A stretch of DNA of 64,000 nt from Hepsetus odoe (lineage: Eukaryota; Chordata; Actinopteri; Characiformes; Hepsetidae). Numbering within the stretch: position 1 is the stretch's first letter; the number at the start of each line of letters is the position of its first letter. Where the stretch lies: positions 20,439,572 to 20,503,571 of the forward strand of contig CM029380.1 in NCBI GenBank assembly GCA_017165825.1, read 5' to 3'. The notes beneath the pieces are model-generated. The model saw only the letters and a program-made list of their open reading frames with translations. It was not told where the DNA came from and searched no databases. Shown piece by piece: positions 1 through 12,300 of the stretch. The position numbers and the translations under genes are program-made.

Positions 1-254
1 CGCTGCTGCACTGAGCCTGACTCCCAGCTCCAAACCCGGCCAGTTTCATCAAGCTGGACAAAGTCTGAGTAATTTACTGTTTGTCTCCCTCAATCAGATC
101 ACTGTGTGTTTCCTCCACTCGGGTGCTTCACTCAATCAGGCTGAAGATAAGAACGCGAGTTTGGCTGAAGAGCCAAACACAATTACCTGGACTCTCAAGC
201 ACTGCTCGAGCCTCATCTACAGCATTTCTGACAGAATCCGTATCAGACTTCTCA

Positions 255-693
255 TCTCTTTATCTTGTCTATCTCCCACTCTGCCATCCCTGTTTCCATC
301 CACTCTCTTTTTTGCTCTGTTCTTCTAACCTCTTTTAGCCTGCTTCCACCCTGTTTTTTCATCTTCTCTCTTTTATTTTCACACCTTCTACTCTCTTCTC
401 TTTTTCTGCTGTTCTCCTCTTTTTCTACTCTTCACTCTTCTTTGTTCTCACGGTCCTCTCCTGTCGTATTATCTCATCTCATCTCATCTCCTCTCCTCTC
501 CTCTCTTTCCTCTTATCTTATCTCCTCGCATCTCATCTCATCTCACCTCCTCTCTTCTCCTCTCCTTTCCCCTTATCTCATCTCATCTCACCTCCTCTCC
601 TCTCTTCTCCTTTCCCCTTATCTCATCTCCTCTCCTCTCCTCTCCCCTCATCTCCTCTCCTCTCCTCTCCCCTCCTCTCCTCTCCTCTCCTCT
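255..693 (+). repeat. Long pyrimidine-rich tract, (TCTCC/TCATC)n
   Basis: About 440 bases almost purely C and T with A only in short TCATC/TTATC units; 470-693 is built of tctcc and catct words. It is a degenerate microsatellite that reads in all frames as a serine/leucine-rich ORF, which is not a gene. Confidence 0.9.
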
Positions 694-718
694 CTCTGAC
701 TCACTAGTGCTTAGAAAC

Positions 719-985
719 TCCTTAAGGCTGAGAGAGACTGAGGAGAGAAGGGGGGAGGGGTAATACAGAAAGCGATATAGAGAGAGATAAAGTGCAAATG
801 AAAAGACAGAAAGAGAGACCGGACCGGAACAGTGAGAGATAAAGAGAAAAGGGGGCAGGGAGAGGAATAAAGAACGAGAGAAAAAGATAAAGAGAGTCGG
901 AGATACAGAGAGCGATAAATAGAGTGTTGAGAGCTAAAGAGGGAGAGAAAGAGATCGATACAGACAGGTAGAAAGATTATTAGGA
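719..985 (+). repeat. Purine-rich tract, (GAGA)n-like
   Basis: About 265 bases dominated by G and A (gagaga, agagat words) starting some 25 bases after the pyrimidine tract, on the same strand. Confidence 0.8.
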
Positions 986-1063
986 TTGTATTGACGAGTT
1001 ATTCAAAGACTACTCTGGGACTAATATGTAGAGATTAAGGGGAACTTTGCTAATCACTCAATT

Positions 1064-1297
1064 GGGCAGCGGTGGCCTAGCGGTCAGGGCGTTATTCTGA
1101 GGATCGGGCGTTCGAACCCCTTCCCAATGGGTTGCCCTGAGGTACCCTTGAGCGAGGTACCGTCCCCGTCACTGCTCCCCGGGTGCTTTTAATAGCTGCC
1201 CACTGCTGCACGGGTTTGAGTGTGCAGAGGTCCAATTTCGTTGTGGTTCACTGTCTGCTGTGCTGTGACCTCGCAATGACAAGGGCTGTCACTTTCA
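1064..1297 (+). mobile_element. tRNA-derived SINE, family A
   Basis: A tRNA-like head with A box (GGTGGCCTAGCGG) and B box (GTTCGAACCCC), then the family body GCCCTGAGGTACCCTTGAGC, GCTGCCCACTGCTGCACG and a tail ending near TGTCACTTTCA. About 235 bp. This is the best-preserved member of a family with about ten copies in the window. Confidence 0.88.
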
Positions 1298-2200
1298 AAT
1301 GCAGAGAACACAGTATCGCTGTGTGTTGCTTTACATTAATGTGTGTTTGAACTTTGAACTTTATCAATCAAACACCTTCACCTTCATTACTTTACTAACT
1401 CTGCTCACTGACTACATATTGAGTATTATGTCTGATAACGGGGCAGCTCCTGCAAGCCCAGATTCAGCAGAACTCGAATTTCTGTGTGGCATCGAACTCA
1501 AGGCCGAGTGTGTCAGATTATGCAAGAGTTTATTTTAAAGCTTAGCCACTGCAATCACTACAGTCATGTTACAGATAATCCCCTTTATCCTTCCAACAAA
1601 ACATCTTTACAGTAATTCTATCAGGCTGTAACCTCTGGCTGTATGATAACAACACCTCTGCGTGCTTGACAGAGCACACTCTACTACTGTACTGCACAAA
1701 TCAAGTTTACAGCTGGCCTGTGGGCTTTTTAACAAAAGCTGACCTTTGACCATGTTTAGGAACGACGTATGCATTTCATAGACCTTCTCTGATTTAAGAA
1801 CAGAATTGGACATCAGTCTGCATCTACTGACACTCTAGTGCAGTGACATGTGCTTCCCCCAAATAAAGCTCTTGCAGCACAAGACAACTGGACAGTGTCT
1901 TTCACCAGGGATCTGCTGGGGCTTTAAAAAGAGAAAAATAAAGCAAATAAAAGAATATACACCTAAATCATGACTTTTTTTACATTTGACCGTTAACACA
2001 ATTATCAAATAAACACAATTATCATAATTATCAATTTTATTAACTGTCAAATTCCATCACTGAAACTACTTATTATTTTTTTGACATTTTTGCAGCCATT
2101 TATAGCAGTTTTAGATTTTAGATTTCATTACGAAAATACCAACAGAACTGACCCTCATTTCTTCAAAAAATGTTTCTTTCTCATGTAAAGTTATCTTGGA

Positions 2201-2287
2201 TGTGTGTGCATGGGTTAAATGCATTTTGTTGTGTTTCACTGTGTGCAGGGCTGCGTTTCACACTGACACATAGTCACTTTCACTTCA
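2201..2287 (+). mobile_element. SINE family A, 3' tail fragment
   Basis: Only the 3' part is present: GTGTGCATGGGTTAAATGCA, a gap, then GTTTCACACTGACACATAGT followed by CACTTTCACTTCA. It lacks the tRNA head. Confidence 0.6.
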
Positions 2288-3034
2288 TTAGGTTCATCTC
2301 ATATGTTCAGTGTGAGCCTGATTAACAACAAATTCATTTTTTCGAAGGGTGCCAACAGTTATAGAATTCACTGTAACTGATACAGGCTGGACTGCAGCAG
2401 CATGGGTTGTCCATAAATCCTTATAATATACATACTTGGAACGGCTGCCCTTTCAATTGTCGTTCATGACTTTTGACTTCATGACTTTCATTGACTCGTT
2501 CATGGAAAACAAAACACAGAAATGCTCGAAAATGACATACACAGCATACTTTACATGAATGAAACAAAAAAACTAAACTTTACATGAGAAGTTAAAACAA
2601 AAATAATACAGACTTGTACAGGTAATGGTTATTCTGTTACTCTGGTGTGAGGCGAGCTTCTTAACCTTCTAAAGATGTTCGCTGTGAGCGTTTATGGAGT
2701 AGATGCTGTTCCAGGAGCAGCGCAATCAGTCGAAGAGAGAGTAACGCTGTTATGCAATGGCTAATATCTTAGCGCTCTGATGTCCTCTGGCATAGCATTG
2801 GTCTTCATAGAGCAGCGAGGCCCCAGTTGTGATTGGGTGACAGGAGTGGGGAGGGGACATCATGAGGGACAGTGTGCTGCTGTCTCGCCACATTGCAATT
2901 GTGCGTGAAGAAAGGGATTGGAGAGACACTCACACACACACACACACGCACGCACATCTCACACTCTGTGAAGTGGAACCTGGAGCCAGCAGGCCATGCC
3001 CAGGCTATAGATAGTCCTCAGCTATGTACTGTAT

Positions 3035-3040
<6 letters not shown>

Positions 3041-3091
<51 letters not shown>

Positions 3092-3133
3092 GGTGTGTGG
3101 GTGTGTGTGTGTGCACGTGCGTATGTGTGCATG

Positions 3134-3211
<78 letters not shown>
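3041..3211 (+). repeat. (TG)n microsatellite, imperfect centre
   Basis: About 170 bases of TG repeats with a central interruption (TTGGTGTGTGGG, then GTGCACGTGCGTATG) that splits two purer arrays. It gives Cys-Val/His-Thr ORFs that are not coding. A smaller CA tract lies at 2930-2947. Confidence 0.97.
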
Positions 3212-3213
<2 letters not shown>

Positions 3214-3643
3214 CTCAAAGGATACACAAAACAAACGTTTGGACTTGTGCAGAACAAAAGTGGACCCTCACTTGGAACTGTAAACCCTCACTTCCAGCTC
3301 CAGACCCTCCACTATGTATTTCCTGACGGTGTTCAAATGCCTTCCCATCTGCCATGTGCTCAGCATCAGTAATGAGCATCTCTTTGATCTGAAGTGTAAG
3401 AGCCGCACTCAAACACTCCCCTTCCAGAGTCAGGAATACCGTCTCTTTTTCAAAGTAGTTAAAATAATGAGAATATTATCATTATATACAGTATGTGCAG
3501 ATCTGATCTCTAAGCTGATTCCAGTGGACCGAATAATATTTAAGTGCCATTTCACCCTCCTTAGTTTCATCCATAGGCGTCATTTAGAATAAAATAGTTC
3601 TCTCAATTCTAGGGACAAATATAAAATAGATATTCTTCAATTC

Positions 3644-3867
3644 GGGGCGGTGGTGGCCTAGTGGTTAGGGTGTTGGCCACATGATCGGGAATTCGGGGGT
3701 TCGGACCCCTTCCCAACGGGTTGCCCTGAGCAAGGTGCCGTCCCCGTCCCGCTCCTCCCTGCGATGGGCTGGCGACCTGTCCAGGGTGCGTCCCCCGTCC
3801 TCGCCCTGTGTGTGCTGGGTTGGACACCCGCGTGACCCCGTTTGCGACAAGCGGCAGAAGATGGATG
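3644..3867 (+). mobile_element. tRNA-derived SINE, family B, with 15-bp target-site duplication
   Basis: It shares the tRNA head of family A (GGTGGCCTAGTGGTTAGG; GGGTTCGGACCCC) but has a different tail: GATGGGCTGGCGACCTGTCC, then CCCCGTTTGCGACAAGCGGC and GATGGATG. The 15-base direct repeat GATATTCTTCAATTC is found at 3629-3643 and 3868-3882, which marks a recent insertion. Confidence 0.92.
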
Positions 3868-6137
3868 GATATTCTTCAATTCAATATTTATGTTTCTCAG
3901 GAAATTGGTTCACATTTGGGCAGTCAAACTGTTCAATCTTGACGGCTCACAAGAACAGATCATTCCTTACAGCCTGTTTCCCTGTAAATGATGTGAAGTT
4001 TCACACGATTATTAGAAACATTTTATCCAAAGCTGTGCATTTTGGTTTTATATTGTTGTAAATACTCACTGGAGTCTTTTAACCTTTGCTAACTCGTACC
4101 AGTGTTATTTAGTTTTCAATATTTAGGTTGCTAGTTTAGTATAAAAGCTTCCCTGATTACTTGTCATCCAGGCACCTGATTCCACTTCCCCCCCATCGTC
4201 GCTTCTCTCGGCTCCATTCATCCCCCACACAAGAATCATTAGCGCTGTTTGCTCTGTGCCATGGAAACAAAACTGGCAGCTTTCTATCATGTACATGCTA
4301 TCTTGTTCAAAGAATGGTTTCTGTCAGGCTCTTAAGAATGTTCTGCGTTTGTGCTGCCGTAACGGTCCGAGCCTAGACGGCTCCACGGCTGTGCATTGCT
4401 CTGCAGCTCTGCTGGATAATGATTAATAAAGAGGAATGACTGTCGCCTGTGGGGAGATTTGATGAGCTCTCGTGACAAGCCCTTTGTCGTGCTTCGTTAC
4501 ATCATTATTCCAGACTTTATCAAACAATCTGGAACGGCTGAGTGGGATTCTGAGAAGCAGCCTCTCGTGGTGATATTGAGACGCTAAGAGACACCAAGGC
4601 CATATTTCTGGACGAAGCTTAAGACTAATCCAGGTTTAAAAAAGAGGATTTGCAATGGAGAATTTAGCCCACAACACTGGGCTTAATCTGTGTCCGCAAA
4701 CCCACCCCCAAGTGAATATCCACTTAACGATGAGCGTGTATGACTTGATTTACCTCACACCATGTGTTCATAAAATACAAACGAGACAATTCTGATCTTT
4801 CTAACATATTTCACCGGGAGACTCAGCTGGGACACAAGCTCCCAGGACGTGCGTCAGGCTTATACATGCGGCCCTATCCCTTTAAATGAATCCTTACTGT
4901 ATAATCTGCATGTCATGCTTGAACAGCTGGCTGTGATGCATAATGCTAACATTTGGCATCTTCAAGGTGAGGTCCGCTCTGCTTTTATCTTTCTATCTTA
5001 CGTGAACAAACGTAGTTTGTTAGAAGTTAGAAGTTCATGTCCAGGGCACTGTTTTTTACAATATATGATGACTAGGTTGTGTGTTCTATTTCCTTAGGTA
5101 GCAAAATCTCTTGTCTTTTTATCTGCCTTGTTCACATCACTGTCACCTCCCTGATTCAAACGGACTGCTGACCTCAGGAACCATCCAATAATATTAGAGC
5201 ACTCACTCTTTCCAGTTTTCACAACGGCCTCAGCTCTCAAGTACAGTCTCTTGACACTGGCTTTTTGAGGTTGTCCTGTGACCCAGAAAACACGTTGATT
5301 ATCTCTCCAGGAAAAAAGGGGCAAAGAAGAGACTAAACATTCACATCCAGAGAGGAGCCGAGACCGAACAGGACTACAGGGAGAGCTGACAGCATGCCAA
5401 ATAGTCGGCGACATGAGGAAAGGCACTGCAAAGCGGGACACTCCGGTAAACAAATTCCAGATGCTGCCATTATAATCAAAGAGCCACCAATTACTGTGGC
5501 AGGAGGAGCGAGCAACAGATCAGATGAGAAGGATGCCAGATCGGCGAGAAGACCCAGAGTTCCCTGCTGCATCCGTGACCCGTCTGAGCAGACACCCTTG
5601 CTAAACAGACCGTGGACATTGCCTTTGATCTGCTAAGATCAAACAAACGATGGCACATGAAAGGAACGTCTACAGGTGCACCTTGCACAGGAGAACTGTA
5701 CCTAGAGGTGTCCTGCCCAATCAAGCATGTAACCTCTGAAAGGGAGAGGAGTGTGACTTGATAGAAAGCAGTAAATGGATCTGCATACGTGAAGCTCAAT
5801 GTTTTAATCTTCAGTTTAATGTGAAAATTCGGTGACATCTCCCAGGTAGGGCTGCAATATTAAAACACTAAATCTGAATCTGAACCTGGCACCGCATTTT
5901 GAAATTCTATTCAACCTCACTTACACCCAATCACCAGAGACCAAATCTACTCGTCTCATTTGTTAATCTTCCTGAGAGTGTGGTCCACTATAATAAAAGC
6001 CCAATTTATCAACTATCCAAATTCTGACCCGACATAAATTTCAGAAATGATGTCCGACACCCTCTTAAGCGGACATGTCAATATCAAGAAATCTCTGCCT
6101 CTTGAAAACTGTGTGTAACTCTTCTGATTGTACCCAC

Positions 6138-6356
6138 CTTTTCCTGATATTGACGGCGCGAGGAGTCCAGAGACTGGATGAGGGCGGTGGCATGGCCGAT
6201 GAACATGGCGTAACAGGTGGCTCCCACGATCATGCTGAGCATAGTGAGCCAGATATCAGACATGCTCTCCGGGGCCTGGCGCCCGTACCCGATACACAGC
6301 ATATGGCTCATGGCCTTGAACAAGGCGAAGGAGTACAACTCGCTCCACGAGTCATT
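6138..6356 (-). CDS. hcn2: hcn2 coding exon 4 (pore helix, selectivity filter, S6)
   Basis: 219 bp, residues 366-438. It contains the pore helix (ALFKAMSHML), the filter CIGYGRQAPE, S6 (DIWLTMLSMIVGATCYAMFI) and the start of the C-linker (SLDSSRRQYQEK). The acceptor is TCTGTAG|AAT and the donor AAG|GTGGGT. I searched 1-6137 on the minus strand for the next exon (C-linker, starting near YKQVEQYMSF in the family) and saw none, so intron 4 runs past the left edge. Confidence 0.97.
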
Positions 6357-9300
6357 CTACAGAGACAACAAAGAAGAGAGAAACAAACAGAAGGAGACAG
6401 GGAGTTATTAACATAGCTATGAAAAATTGTTTATAATGTTTATAATGACCTCTGAAACTGAGAAAAGTGGAATTAGAAAATGATTTGTTGGACTTTTAAC
6501 ATGAACATGGCACATTCCAAGCATGTCCTTGATCTGAAACAATCTTATAACGAGAATACATTTTTTTCCATCCATCCATCCATCCATCCAAGCATCCATT
6601 CTGGAGCCTATCCCAGCACTCATAAGCCAAAAGGTAAAGAAACCCCCAGGATGGGTCACTAGTCCACCACAAGGCAGCAACACAAACACAATCTCACATC
6701 TAGGGGGCAAATTTGCATCTTTAATCCACCAGATGTGCATGTCTCTGGACTGTGGGAGAAAACTGATGCACTGTTTCTATAATTGTGCAGACACATGCAA
6801 GCCCCACAAGGAAGAATCCAGGCTGCCCAGCTGTGAATCTTACCTATGACGACCTCGCTGTAAGATTACAGCAATAACCATGCATCACCCTGCTAAAAAC
6901 ATTTAAACATTTCTATAAGCCAAAAATCTGCCATCAGTGAATAATGCAGCCCTCAGCTCAACTGCTTTTGGCAAAACTGATCTTTCGTTCTTTTCTCTTC
7001 CTTCTTCAACATCATCTTTCATCGTGCTGCCTTCACAAGGCAATTGGATTAGTTTACAGATGTCACACTCAGGTTAGTTCCCACTTTTAAAGTTGTAAAT
7101 TCTCCCTCACGTTTTATGTCCATGCTTGTTTTGTGTACTGGTGCTATGCTTTTAGGTGCTTTCTGGAAAGCATCCAAGTGTGTTAAACTTCTCAAACATG
7201 CATAAAACCAAGAGCACACTAAGTGCACGCTTTCGAGAAAGCCTGTATAGAAGTGGTATATCCCACAGTTCAGTTCAGTTTGTTTTTTTGGTTTTTTTGC
7301 TTTCTTTCTGAAACATTGACGATGAATGTGAAAATTGCGACAGTGTTGGCAAGTCAGATAAAGATATGTTGTGCACTAAGGAAACATCTGAATGCAAATA
7401 TGAAATTCGAGACAAGTCGTTTGCCAAAAAATTCTTATCTTCAGGTTGTCTTCAGGTGTTATGATTATAAGAGCATAAGGACCATATAAGACCATAAGGG
7501 AGACCCGTTCTCAATTAATGCAATTATGGCAGTGCATCATCTAAACTTCCTGCCCTTCAAACCGCCTTACTTTCAGAGCACTATGTATTCCTATACTGTC
7601 CCCCATTTTCTGTTTTCTTTCCTTTCAGTAACCAGAAGGGACAAACATCCTCAAACAGTTCAGTAGATGAATTTGGGTTCTTTTTGTCTCGAGGGACCTG
7701 GCACATGTTCCTTAACTTGGCATCCTTTTGCTAACTTTTGTGTCATAATCTTGGCCTGAGAATGACTCTCCTGCATCCTCGATAAACCCCCTCTTGTGCG
7801 ACTAGGTGTCTTAAAGCCAGTCTGTATCTACGAGTTGACCCAACCTGATGGATTCATTACCCACATTCTTATATATTAAGAAAGCCGAGGAGCATAGTAA
7901 TGTTTATCTTTGCACCCAGACTAATGTTCAGACTCCTTCTTTCTCTTTTTCTTTCACTCTCCCCATCCCAGACGTCTGCATATGGCCACAGCTGCAGCTC
8001 ACAGCCACCAACTGTCTCATTATAGATTTCTCCTGGACCGGCCTGACGGATTTCCAAGCAAATTTCTCTTTTCGTCATTTGCATTCATTTGGTGTGAGAA
8101 GATCAGAACACTGTATCGAAGAGATAAAGTCAAGGAGGCCATGATTGACTTTAAATGAGGAGCAGAGGAGGCGAGAAAGAGGTATGCTGATGGGTAATTA
8201 GGGAAATAGTGTGGGGAAGGGGGTGAGGATTTGGGGTGCCAATGATTCTGGGAAATTGTCCTTCCGTCCTCGAGCTGCTCAAGTTCATAGCCCATTGGAC
8301 ACATGGGCTTGAGCGGGCAGTCATTCGGAATGCGCTAAATTTGTCATGCATGCGCAGGCATTCACATTTGCTCACATTTGAAAAAGACATTTGCATAAGG
8401 AGAGAGAAAGAATACACTGTTTTACAGTCAGACGCTCCAAACAGACCTATAGAGGATAAAGGGTCTAATTCCTTCAGTGACTATGCAGAAAGGAATGGAG
8501 TGGACCAAGATCGGCTGCAGCTTTTTAGCTCTCACACCTTCCAGAACCTCCTTTGATGCGAATGCGTGGCTACATTATGGCAGAACTTACACATATGGTG
8601 GAAAAAAACAACCAGCTGAAGCTAGATGCCGTGCTGTTGTGGCAAAAAAAAATGTTCTTCTCTTTTTACTTCACTCATAAACACCAGCTGCTGTATACAT
8701 TGTGTGAACGTTTCATAATGGGGGTCCCAATAGAAACAGTGCAAAAATTAGAAGCTGTTATATAAGAGGGCCATATATTGGTGCTGGTGGAAACTGGGCT
8801 ACTGTTGGCCAAAAAAGAAGAAGATGAGGATGAAGGCAGGAGGAGAGAAGGAGGTGTAGAAGAGTGGAAGTGAGGGTAGGAACTTCCAATAGGGCAGGTG
8901 TTGGAGGTGGATCTAATTTGTTTAACCACGGTGTGGATGGAAGGAGAAATACGGTAGGTGTTACCCTGAAAGAAGAGTATGAAGATGGCGCTTCCTGGCT
9001 AGAAGAAAAGAGGAAGACCAAAGAGGAGGTTTATGGATGTGGTGTGAGAGGGTATGAAGGTGGTTGGCTTGAATGAGGAAGATGCAGAAGAACATAAGAA
9101 ACGAAGCAGATGATCTGTTGTGGTGAGCCTTAAACGGGAGCAGCTGAAAGAAGAAGAAGTCTCCTTCTTCTATGACAGTAAGGTCTGGTAGCCGGTCGCT
9201 CAGGTCTATGTGTGAGTAAAGCTAAATTAATGTAATCTTTCTGAAGCACTCTTTCTTTGTTCACGTTGTTAAACTGATCTGGGCTACCGAGATTTATTGG

Positions 9301-12300
9301 CTTCATCAATAGGGCAGATCAATTGGATTGATATTGTTTTCTTGAGGCTGTGGAGGAAACATTGATCAGTTTACAGCCAAGCCACTTCTCACGCTCTGGC
9401 AGTTCAGTAAACAGAATAAAACCTTATAGAGGTACAGGGACAATGTCACTCTCCTCTGGGGACATCATGCAAATGTGGGTCCTTAGTCACCTCATGTAAA
9501 GGCTATCGGTGCCCAATAAATTCCCGCTTACAATAGCCTTCAAGGCATTTACATGCCTCCTGTTTTTATTTAAAGCATTTATTTCCAGAGAAATAAGAGG
9601 AAGCTCTGCTAAATACATGAATACATGGCTGTAACCAAATGTGGTTCCTTGGTCAATGAAGAATTAGCAGATCCTGTGGGAATAGGATCTGAAAAGGCCA
9701 AAGTGGGTCCGAATTTAAACGGTTATTTTAAGTGAAGCTGCACACACCAGCGCTGATGGAAAAAGGAATGTTTTTTGCATGCATTAGGTATTAAGCTAAG
9801 GATAGTTCTAAGGTCCAAGGTATCGTTGGGCTATATTGGATTTAAAGAATGATAGAAGAAAGGGCTGAAAGATGCACTGTCCATTACTCTTATGTGTTGT
9901 GATGGCTCAGCGAGGCATTGCAGTGGCTCTCGTAATTGAATAAATTACGGGGCCTAATTAGCTGTAATGCATGAGGGCTTTCCTGTGGTGCTGTTTCCCT
10001 GCTAGTCGCTGCGTGTGGGCTGTTTACAGTGCAAAGAGCAAGCGAGAAAGTTGTACAACTTTTTGGATGCGAGTGAGAGAAAGAGAGGAATGGTTGACTG
10101 ATATCCCAAATTCAGACTGAACTGACTTTTTTTTTTTACCTTATCTTTATATTGAATGAGGTTATGATCAATAAACAATATCACAGCTCTTCTCACTGAA
10201 TGCTCTGTGGTGCATTTTGTGCACTGTGGAAAGATGAGTAAATGGTAGACCATGGATCGCAGGGTAGACACGGATCGAAGGAGATCAAAGAGTTTTACTT
10301 CAGCTGCATTGATTTGTCAGGCTTGTGCGAATTCCCTCGGGGTGTGACTGATTTCTTTCAGAATTCAGTGATGTTTTGATTAATTTACAACTGTATCAAT
10401 GACCTTGGTTGTCCAGTGTCAAGCGCCTCCATTTATCAGTACGGTATCTTTAATGCTTCGAGCTTTCGTCTTATGATGTTATTTCTCATCACGAAACTTG
10501 AAAAACATTTGATGGAATGTTTCTATCCTTATCCTTTTACACTTGCTGTTAAATTCCCATCATGCTTTATGACACCTGCCATATTGTTTCTTTGCAGTCC
10601 AATCATTTACCTTTTATACGTCTCTGAAAAGCCTTAAAGGTGGGTATGCTTGAATCAGCCATAACATTAAAACCACCTAATATGCCAAATATTTCATACG
10701 AACCCCTTGTGCTGCCAGATTAGCTCTGATTTATCACCGCGTGGACTCTGCTGTGCTCTAGCATCAGCAAGTCCTGTAAGAAGGTGACAGGCCTCCATGG
10801 ATCAGACTAGATTATTCAGCACATTAGACGGATGAAAATGAAAGTGACAAATTCTCAACAATGTGCTTCCTTTGCATTTCACCCATAAACACCGTGCACT
10901 AGGGGGCAGCTATTTAAATGGGAGCAGTGATGGGGGCAGTACCTTGCTTAAAAGGTACCTCAGGGCAACCTACTGGTCTGCGATTCAAACCCATGACCTT
11001 CCGATCCTGGGACCTAGTCCCTAACCACTAGGCCCCCACTGCCTGATGAACAACTAGCTGGTGTGAGGATCAAACTCACGACCTTCGGACTGACACACTG
11101 CCTACGGCTCTCATGAAGCTACAAGATGTTGGATCAGATATATATGGAGGCCAAGTCAACACTTTGTCGTGTTCCTGAGCAGCGTTTGCAGTGAGGGCAC
11201 TGTCATTAAGGAACATTGGCACAAACTTGTTCTGCAACATGGCAAGTGTTACATCAGATTAGGCCACTATTTCCTAACAGTCCATTGTGCAGCTCTGATG
11301 CCCAGGTCCCAATTGTAGCTGCCCTGATGTTAACTGAAGTCAGCTTGAACACTCTGAAAGGCCTGTGGCTACACAGCAAGCTGTGATGAACTGAGTGTTC
11401 TGAGCCCCTCCTATCATTTTCTGCAATTTGAGCTACTAGACAGGACAGCCTTTGTTTCCAATGCACTTTAGGAGGTTTTGGTTTTTACGAACAACTGCGT
11501 AGCAGGAACACTCCTGGAACAAAACCCGCTCTTTTGAAAAAGCTCAATTTCACATTGGACAGAGTTGCTGAGATACAGGTTCTTCCGCGTTTCATTTTTA
11601 AACCAATTAATGTATTTATATATCTAAACAAATAGTGTGATTATTTTCTATGAACAGGCACAGTTTCTATCAAAACAGGAGAAAATAACTAAGCTAGATG
11701 TACTTTAGGATGATCTTTATTAGTACAGATCCTTTCATGAATGTATTAAACTGGTCTAGCAGCTGCCAGATGCAATGTGAGAGGTTTGCCCTGGAAAAAC
11801 TGACCTCTACTATATTATCATGCACTTATCTTGACTTTTACTAATGACAGGAAAAGAGGAAGGCTGGAAAGAAAATGGATTTTGAAACCATTACTTGCAG
11901 AGAGGACTAGTAATGCTAGTCTACAGTGCTTTGTGCTTTTTTGGGAATCTCGGTGTACCTGAGCTAGAAACATTGTACTTATAGAATCTGTTCAATCCCA
12001 TTCAGTCCATACTTTCCATATGAGCATGAGTCAAACTTGGGCAATTCCGAGTTTTCGTCAGCATTATTATTCAGTGCTGGGAGGAGATGGATAGCAGATG
12101 GAGATAACAGGCAGGAGGAGGGGTGGCAGTAAGAGTCTGGCACTGGCAGACTGAAGTAGGTGAGAAGAGCAGGTGATGCCATTGCTCCCCCCCGCCAGGC
12201 TATGAGATTAACACTGTCAAACACCGATGACATCAACTGAAGGGGAAGAGAGTGTTTTCGGTGTTAATCTGCAGGACTCTGAGCAGAGAACTATGAAAAA

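Larger units (their letters stand above)
1..6137. other. hcn2 intron 4 (incomplete), repeats only
   Basis: Extends from the exon 4 donor beyond the left edge. It holds a pyrimidine tract, a purine tract, two full SINEs, a SINE tail and a long (TG)n. The first 250 bases and 4000-6100 show no coding similarity that I recognise. The short ORFs here have no splice-supported or family-like content. Confidence 0.6.

Noticed and set aside
265..699. 144-aa serine/leucine-rich ORF
   Set aside because: It is a translation of the degenerate (TCTCC)n tract; open in several frames with no coding signal.
1064..1140. Possible genuine tRNA gene from A and B boxes
   Set aside because: The tRNA-like part continues directly into the SINE body and occurs in many copies; the acceptor stem does not close, so it is a SINE head.
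3018..3372. Several Cys-Val and His-Thr ORFs on both strands
   Set aside because: They are translations of a (TG)n microsatellite; the same applies to 38483-38839, 40609-40873 and 41253-41601.
3609..4061. ORFs of up to 126 aa overlapping 3644-3867
   Set aside because: They translate SINE B; the same proline/arginine-rich translations occur at 44749-45076.
5094..5838. Overlapping ORFs of 80-119 aa on both strands
   Set aside because: No family motifs, no splice-site-supported boundaries and no similarity to the HCN C-linker or CNBD that would be expected next in hcn2.
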